From NCBI GenBank assembly GCA_050084985.1, contig JBITNC010000001.1:128898001-128962000 (forward strand): DNA of 64,000 nucleotides. Reading direction: 5' to 3'. A model generated the notes under the pieces. That model was not told the origin of the DNA and ran no database searches. It worked only from the letters and a program-made list of their open reading frames with translations. How positions within the stretch are numbered: the first letter of the stretch is position 1; every line of letters starts with the position of its first letter. Source of the DNA: Nageia nagi. Taxonomy: Eukaryota > Pinophyta. Shown here in pieces: positions 59,251 to 64,000 of the stretch. The position numbers and the translations under genes were made by a program.

Positions 59251-60288
59251 GGGCATCATTTACCTTCTAATCTTCCATCATTACCATCTTCATCATTGTT
59301 TTCAAGATCTCCTTCTGATGATGAATCTTATAATTCAAACCTAAAGTCAGAAAGAAACACCAATCATAGAAGATACCGAAAACATCCTCAGGGTAGTTGG
59401 ATAGATAAAGAATTAGAAGATTTCATGAAGGATTTCATGAATAAAGAAATGAACATATCAAGGTTCAAGAAGTTGACATATGAAAATATTTGCAATGAAC
59501 CCATCCATCCAAGTGTCCCTAAGAAGAAATTACCTTACAACTTTGAAATACCTAAGATAATTCTTTTTACAGGAAATAAGGATCCTAAGGAACATTTAAG
59601 GTGGTTTAAGTTTTCAAATTACCTAATTTCTAGCTATGAGGTCTTGATGATACGTTTGTTCCCCATGATGCTTGCAGCCCAAACCCTGGAATGGTATAAT
59701 AATTTACCACGACATAGTATTTATTCATTTTCCCAATTGGCAAACTTGTTCTTACAATATTTTAGGATTTATATCAAAGAGGAATCTTCTATTATGGATC
59801 CTGTAGAACTAAAACAATCTCAGAATGAATCAATTGTTGACTTTGTTTCACGATGGAAGGATATACTCTATGGCATGCCCTATACCTTACCTCAGGAGGA
59901 GTTAGTTAAATTATTCAGTCAAAATTGTTTAAGGCCTATAACTAGTATATTACAAATCCAATAATATAATACTCTCGAAGAAGTTATTGCTCAAGTAGTT
60001 ATAATTGAGAAGATCAAGATTGAATATGGTGAAATAAAAATTACGAGAAAAGAAAAATATAACAAAAATGAGTATTGTAATTATCACCATCAAAGAGGTC
60101 ATAGTATGAAAAATTGTCTAGCATTGAGAAATAGAACTCAAAATTCAATCAAAGATAATAACTTGGAAGTTGAAGACCATACTTCTATTTCAGATCCAAA
60201 TTTAAAAAATTATAAAGACCCACTTCCTTCATATCAAGTAAATACAGTATCTATTGTACCTAATTACAGTCAAGTGACACCCACTTAG
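59251..60288 (+). pseudogene. Gypsy gag domain and zinc knuckle
   Basis: Contains the retrotransposon gag domain: FTGNKDPKEHLRWFKFS, LFPMMLAAQTLEWYNNLPRH, SFSQLANLFLQYF, ESIVDFVSRWKDILYGMP and LVKLFSQNCLRPI. After a TAA at 59962 comes CNYHHQRGHSMKNCLALRN, a C-x2-H-x4-H-x4-C knuckle typical of this gypsy gag type. Gag would assemble the particle and bind element RNA. A TAG at 60286 is in frame. It continues without shift from the upstream segment and into the protease. Confidence 0.8.
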
Positions 60289-61245
60289 AATCCAAGTAAT
60301 CAACCTATTATAAGAATAGTTGGAGTTGATACTAGAACTCAAAACATACAAGAAAGATAAATTGATATATCATATAATCAAAAATCCAAAATGCAAGTTC
60401 CTCCATTGATACATCAGCCTATAATTTCTTTTTATGACCATGAGAGACAACCAAACAAGGGACTTCAAGGGTTAGATCCACCTCTTCATGTCATCGGTAA
60501 AGTAAATGGTAAAATTGTTAAGAGGATATTAATAGATGAAGGGTCAAATGTCAATATCATATCTACATTGACATATCACAAATTGAATCTTCCTTTCTCT
60601 CATATTTCTTTACCATCATTACAAATAAAAGCATTTAATAATGCCTTATGTTCAACAATAGGGTCGATAGTGTTACCCATCACCATTGGATGTAAGATGA
60701 TACAAACATCATTATATATCATCGAAGGAAACATTGAACAATATAATTTTCTTTTAGGTAGACCATGGATTCAAGAAATGGAATGTGTCCCATCTACATT
60801 TCATGGTTGTCTAAAATACATTCATGAGGGAGTACTCCACTATGTATGAAGAGATGAAAATCCATACTCACATTATAATATTACAAAATCATCGAAAACG
60901 AAACCTCCTATGCAAAAGTCAAAGGGGAAAACATCATCCACCTTTGCTAGGCAAGTACATAATCATAAAGATATGAGATGGGAATTAAAATCCAAAGATG
61001 ATTACATCGATGGAATGCAATCTTTGGAACAACCTAAGAGGGTGGTAAATCATATAATAAAAGAAAACCTAAAGCCTAAGTCAATAAAATACGATAAGTA
61101 TGGACATCATGTTTATCATCATCAATTGGGGCATGATACTAAACATTGCCACCAATTAAATCATGCCCTTCATGATTTGATCGATGATAGATGATTTGAA
61201 GCAGATATACCTTTATTGATAGATAACAATTTACATCATCTATAA
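60289..61245 (+). pseudogene. Gypsy aspartic protease and C-terminal zinc-knuckle-like tail
   Basis: The retropepsin-like core has VKRILIDEGSNVNIIS, where the catalytic D-S/T-G reads D-E-G, then a flap region, then FLLGRPWIQEM, the conserved G-R-x-W box, and VPSTFHGCLKYI. After a TGA at 60847 the same frame continues with KGKTSSTFARQV and YHHQLGHDTKHCHQLNHALH, a second knuckle-like motif. Further stops are at 60358, 61192 and 61243. No reverse transcriptase or integrase follows in the window, so the element may be gag-protease only. The altered catalytic triplet makes it inactive. Confidence 0.72.
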
Positions 61246-62036
61246 AATACATATATACATTCCACACAATTAAACAATGATAAATTATGTTATTTGAATA
61301 AGGATATTCAATCTCCTTCACATCGTTCACATTGGGTAGTCATCCCCTACTTACTTTTGATCTCCTCATGTTTTACATAGATCACATTGGGGCAGTTGCC
61401 CTCCATCATATTTAAAAAAAAAATCATCAAAACATGGTTTAGAAATCACACAAACATCAAAATATGATTAAAAATTAAAATGATCATATCTGATTTTGAA
61501 ACAGGTTATAATATGTTTATTGCATTTCCATGTCTTCCCCTTTTTCCACCTCATATTCATCCCCCATTATGTTGGAATATTTGAGTATTAGATTATATTC
61601 TAACAATTCATCAAGGCATATATACTATACATTATCCATGATCACTTCCATACCATTATACAAATATGTTTAATACTTATTGTAAAAGAAATAGTTTATG
61701 AAATTAATATTCTTATTGACTTTACCCACCTTCATCATGAAATTCTTGAAAATTTGAATGATAAACAAACATTATTATGATACACTTAAGGTTATTATAG
61801 ACTCATACACATCTTAAAATTTAAATAATCTTAAAATAGTCAAGAATGAGGTGTTACAAGAGCATGATTTTGAACGAAAGGGTTACATGTTCATCCTATT
61901 ATTCGCTTCATCTCGAATCCAAGAATCATTTGATATATATAAAAAAAAAGAGATGATAAAAAAAAATCAAAAGTAAAAAAAAAAAAAAATTACTACATCA
62001 TATCAATGATTCTTGGGTGATTACAATATCCTCTAC
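61246..62036. other. Non-coding region after the protease
   Basis: AT-rich. The hairpin GGGGCAGTTGCCC near 61391 is an example of the recurring TTGGGGCA word. A poly-A-rich patch lies at 61941-61990. Confidence 0.45.
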
Positions 62037-62140
62037 CGAGGCTATGGATGCCTGACTGGCAGTAGAGCAAGGTTGTAGTGGGATCGAGGGGTTAATCCTC
62101 ATCAGGGCTATGGACGCCTATCTGGCAATGGGGCATACCT
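62037..62140. repeat. Two-copy ~68-bp tandem repeat
   Basis: GAGGCTATGGATGCCTGACT and AGGGCTATGGACGCCTATCT start two diverged units, each continuing with GGCA-TRG-GCA words. GC-rich relative to flanks. Confidence 0.65.
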
Positions 62141-62640
62141 TACGAGTGGCAACATGTCCATATTGGTTAGTGACCTTCTTTCCTATGGACCTCTGTATGT
62201 TTTATATGGATGAACTAGCTTATATATTTTATGCTCTTGTGACATTTAGTTTGAGATTGTCTAGAGATAGAAATAAACATCATTGCACACACATGAGTCT
62301 ATGATAATTTTGAGAACATCATGACTTTGTTTTATATCATCTAAAGAAGGAAAAATCTAATGGTGATTGGTTAATATGGTCAACTTGAATATTATGATCA
62401 TTACATTTCTTCATCATCCCATGCCCCATCCCATACTATTTATTATTACATAGTAATTAATATTACACTTATATTTATCAATGCCTTGATGAGTTGATTA
62501 GTTTATCTCTCTAAATACTCAATACATCCTATGTCTATTCATTTGTGATACTATTTTCATATTAACATCCACCACCACCCCATACACATTATACTATACC
62601 AACTTTCATATTTTATTATCCAACATCCATATATTTTCTA
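62141..62640. other. Non-coding, no feature seen
   Basis: Short frames only (for example 62110-62304), with no recognisable product. Confidence 0.4.
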
Positions 62641-62644
62641 ATCT

Positions 62645-63035
62645 ATCTTTATCGATTGTTAAATTGGAGGTGCTTCCATATTATTTGAGAAAAAGAGCGA
62701 GTAATTGCTCCCCCCATTAATATGGGAGTCAACATTGTTGTTGTTAAAACCTTTTGCTTCTATTCTTATCTACAAGTTTAAGCAAGAAATTGCCCCTAGA
62801 ACATTGTTAAATTTTATAGCTTCCATTATTCTTTGGGATCGAGAATAAGAAATTATTCTCCCCATTGAATTGGAAGTCAATTTTCTTTTCCTATCATATC
62901 CCATCCATTTCAACCCCTTAGAACATCGTTAAAAAGCTTCCATCATTCCTTGGGATTGAGAGTAAGAAATTGCTCTTCCCTTTGAATTGGAAGTCGATGT
63001 TCTTCTTCCCCTTCCATTCATTATCATCTACCCAT
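62645..63035. repeat. ~130-140-bp tandem repeats, about 2.5 copies
   Basis: Units contain 'agcttccatcattctttgggat', split as AGCTTCCAT and TTCTTTGGGAT, then 'gagaataagaaattattctcc' as GAGAATAAG and AAATTATTCTCC, then GAATTGGAAGTCAA. Each unit has the short inverted pair GAG(A)ATAAG...ATTCTC. Confidence 0.7.
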
Positions 63036-64000
63036 AAATTGAATGTGTGTTACATCTTGTTCCATATCCTTTGTACATGTTATCATAAAATAAAAAGTAT
63101 TAGTAACCAAATATGGTAAATGATACAATCTAATACTGCAATTTTTCAAATCATTATCCTTAAATTTGAAGATATTTAAGAATATCAAAATCAACATTTA
63201 AAAAATAAAAATACAATAATAATCTCATACGTCTTTGATGGGATAATTGCTATCATCATATTCCTCATCATGAATCTTTGATGATATCAAATTATAAACA
63301 ATTCCATCCTGAAATCTTTGGTGGGGCAATTATAGTTATTTTATTCATCATAAGTACTTGATTAGGTATATCGATATAAAATCAATAAAAATATAAAATA
63401 CAAAAAAAAAATCAAAATCAACATTGATGATTGAAATAACAATAAAACTAATAACAATAATCGAAGCACTTATTCAATCTTGAGATACACCATCAATGTG
63501 TGGCACATCAAAGTAAGTTTATAATTAAAGTTTAATAATCATGATTTTAAGTTTCTTAAGAATGAATAATAAAATATATAATATATATCATCTATCATTA
63601 TGTCGATCTTTGTAGCAAACTTGATTTTGTATCACCATCTCGATAAATAAGGTAGAATGCATTTGTCTTGTTTTCAAGTCTTATTCAACAAAAAACCCCA
63701 ATCATGGAAAAACATGTTTCTAATGATTTTTGCAAGAAATGATCATGAAACCCATTCTGTTGGGGCAAATATCAGAATTATCAAACATTAAAATGTTATC
63801 TACTTTGAAAGGACTCCACGTCACATACATGCTAATGGCAAAGAGCCTATGGAATAAAGTGTTCCATGAAATAGCATATGTAGGCAATCATGAGTACCTA
63901 GTAAGGTGTAGAACTTGTTTTCAAAATACTTTGATTGCAAAAATTCAAAAATTTTATGTTTGATCATAATTTGGGGCAACTACGATTGTCCATGACCCAA
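63036..64000. other. AT-rich non-coding end of window
   Basis: TTGGGGCA or TGGGGCAA recurs near 63333, 63762 and 63972. No LTR start or polypurine tract can be identified before the window ends, so the 3' LTR of the gypsy element would be outside. Confidence 0.4.

Noticed and set aside
57523-61245. Reassigned genetic code (TAA/TAG read as Gln)
   Set aside because: The plant-specific elements, the TGA stops, the frameshifts in elements A-D and general decay fit pseudogenes in a standard code better than a ciliate-like code.
1-64000. rRNA or functional tRNA genes
   Set aside because: I saw no conserved rRNA core words and no complete cloverleaf candidate; the tRNA-like words are retroelement primer-binding sites or a SINE head.

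Overview
The window looks like intergenic heterochromatin from a seed plant with a large, repeat-rich genome. A gymnosperm (conifer-like) source is my best guess, but it is an inference. The evidence for a plant is: Ty1/copia and Ty3/gypsy LTR retrotransposons, copia primer-binding sites matching the plant initiator-Met tRNA, a plant mobile domain (PMD) gene, several decayed pentatricopeptide-repeat (PPR) loci, a MULE/SWIM-type transposase relic and an AT-rich background. I see no intact single-copy host gene. Almost every protein-like stretch is a broken mobile-element gene or an old pseudogene.

Layout. 1-5339: AT-rich flank with hairpin-rich repeats (about 1.4-1.8 kb), a ~435-bp tandem repeat (2.46-3.48 kb) and an unrecognised zinc-finger-like relic on the minus strand (about 4.1-4.6 kb). 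5340-35082: a nest of four LTR retrotransposons. Copia element A (plus strand, LTRs 5340-5840 and 34583-35082) is the oldest host. Related copia element B (minus strand, 10153-31275) lies inside A. B is interrupted by a younger copia element C (12698-18538, 284-bp LTRs, perfect AGGTC target duplication) in its integrase, and by gypsy-type element D (22958-30765, ~815-bp LTRs) next to its primer-binding site. D encodes a gypsy gag on the minus strand and, in antisense, a PMD gene that appears to keep an intron. The short stretch of A around the B insertion is inverted in place, so either ~90 bp flipped before B arrived or ~21 kb flipped afterwards.

35083-53605: old sequence with a tRNA-like SINE candidate, a LINE reverse-transcriptase fragment, hairpin repeats related to those at 1.4 kb, decayed PPR coding sequence (39.2-42.7 kb) that includes a PPR-derived ~139-bp tandem array and is split by a 1.2-kb terminal-inverted-repeat element, a MULE-type transposase relic (43.7-44.3 kb), and a patch of TGATGCATCA palindromes (46.2-46.4 kb). 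53606-64000: a gypsy-type LTR with TATA box and PBS-like site, an antisense PPR pseudogene, then a gag-protease reading frame (57.5-61.2 kb) that stays in one frame for 3.7 kb despite 12 stop codons, followed by a repeat-rich non-coding 3' region leaving the window.

The pieces do not form a cellular pathway. They record successive insertions, captures and decay. The most unusual items are the antisense intron-bearing PMD gene in D, the inverted segment around B, the PPR-derived satellite, and the stop-rich but frameshift-free gag-protease frame.
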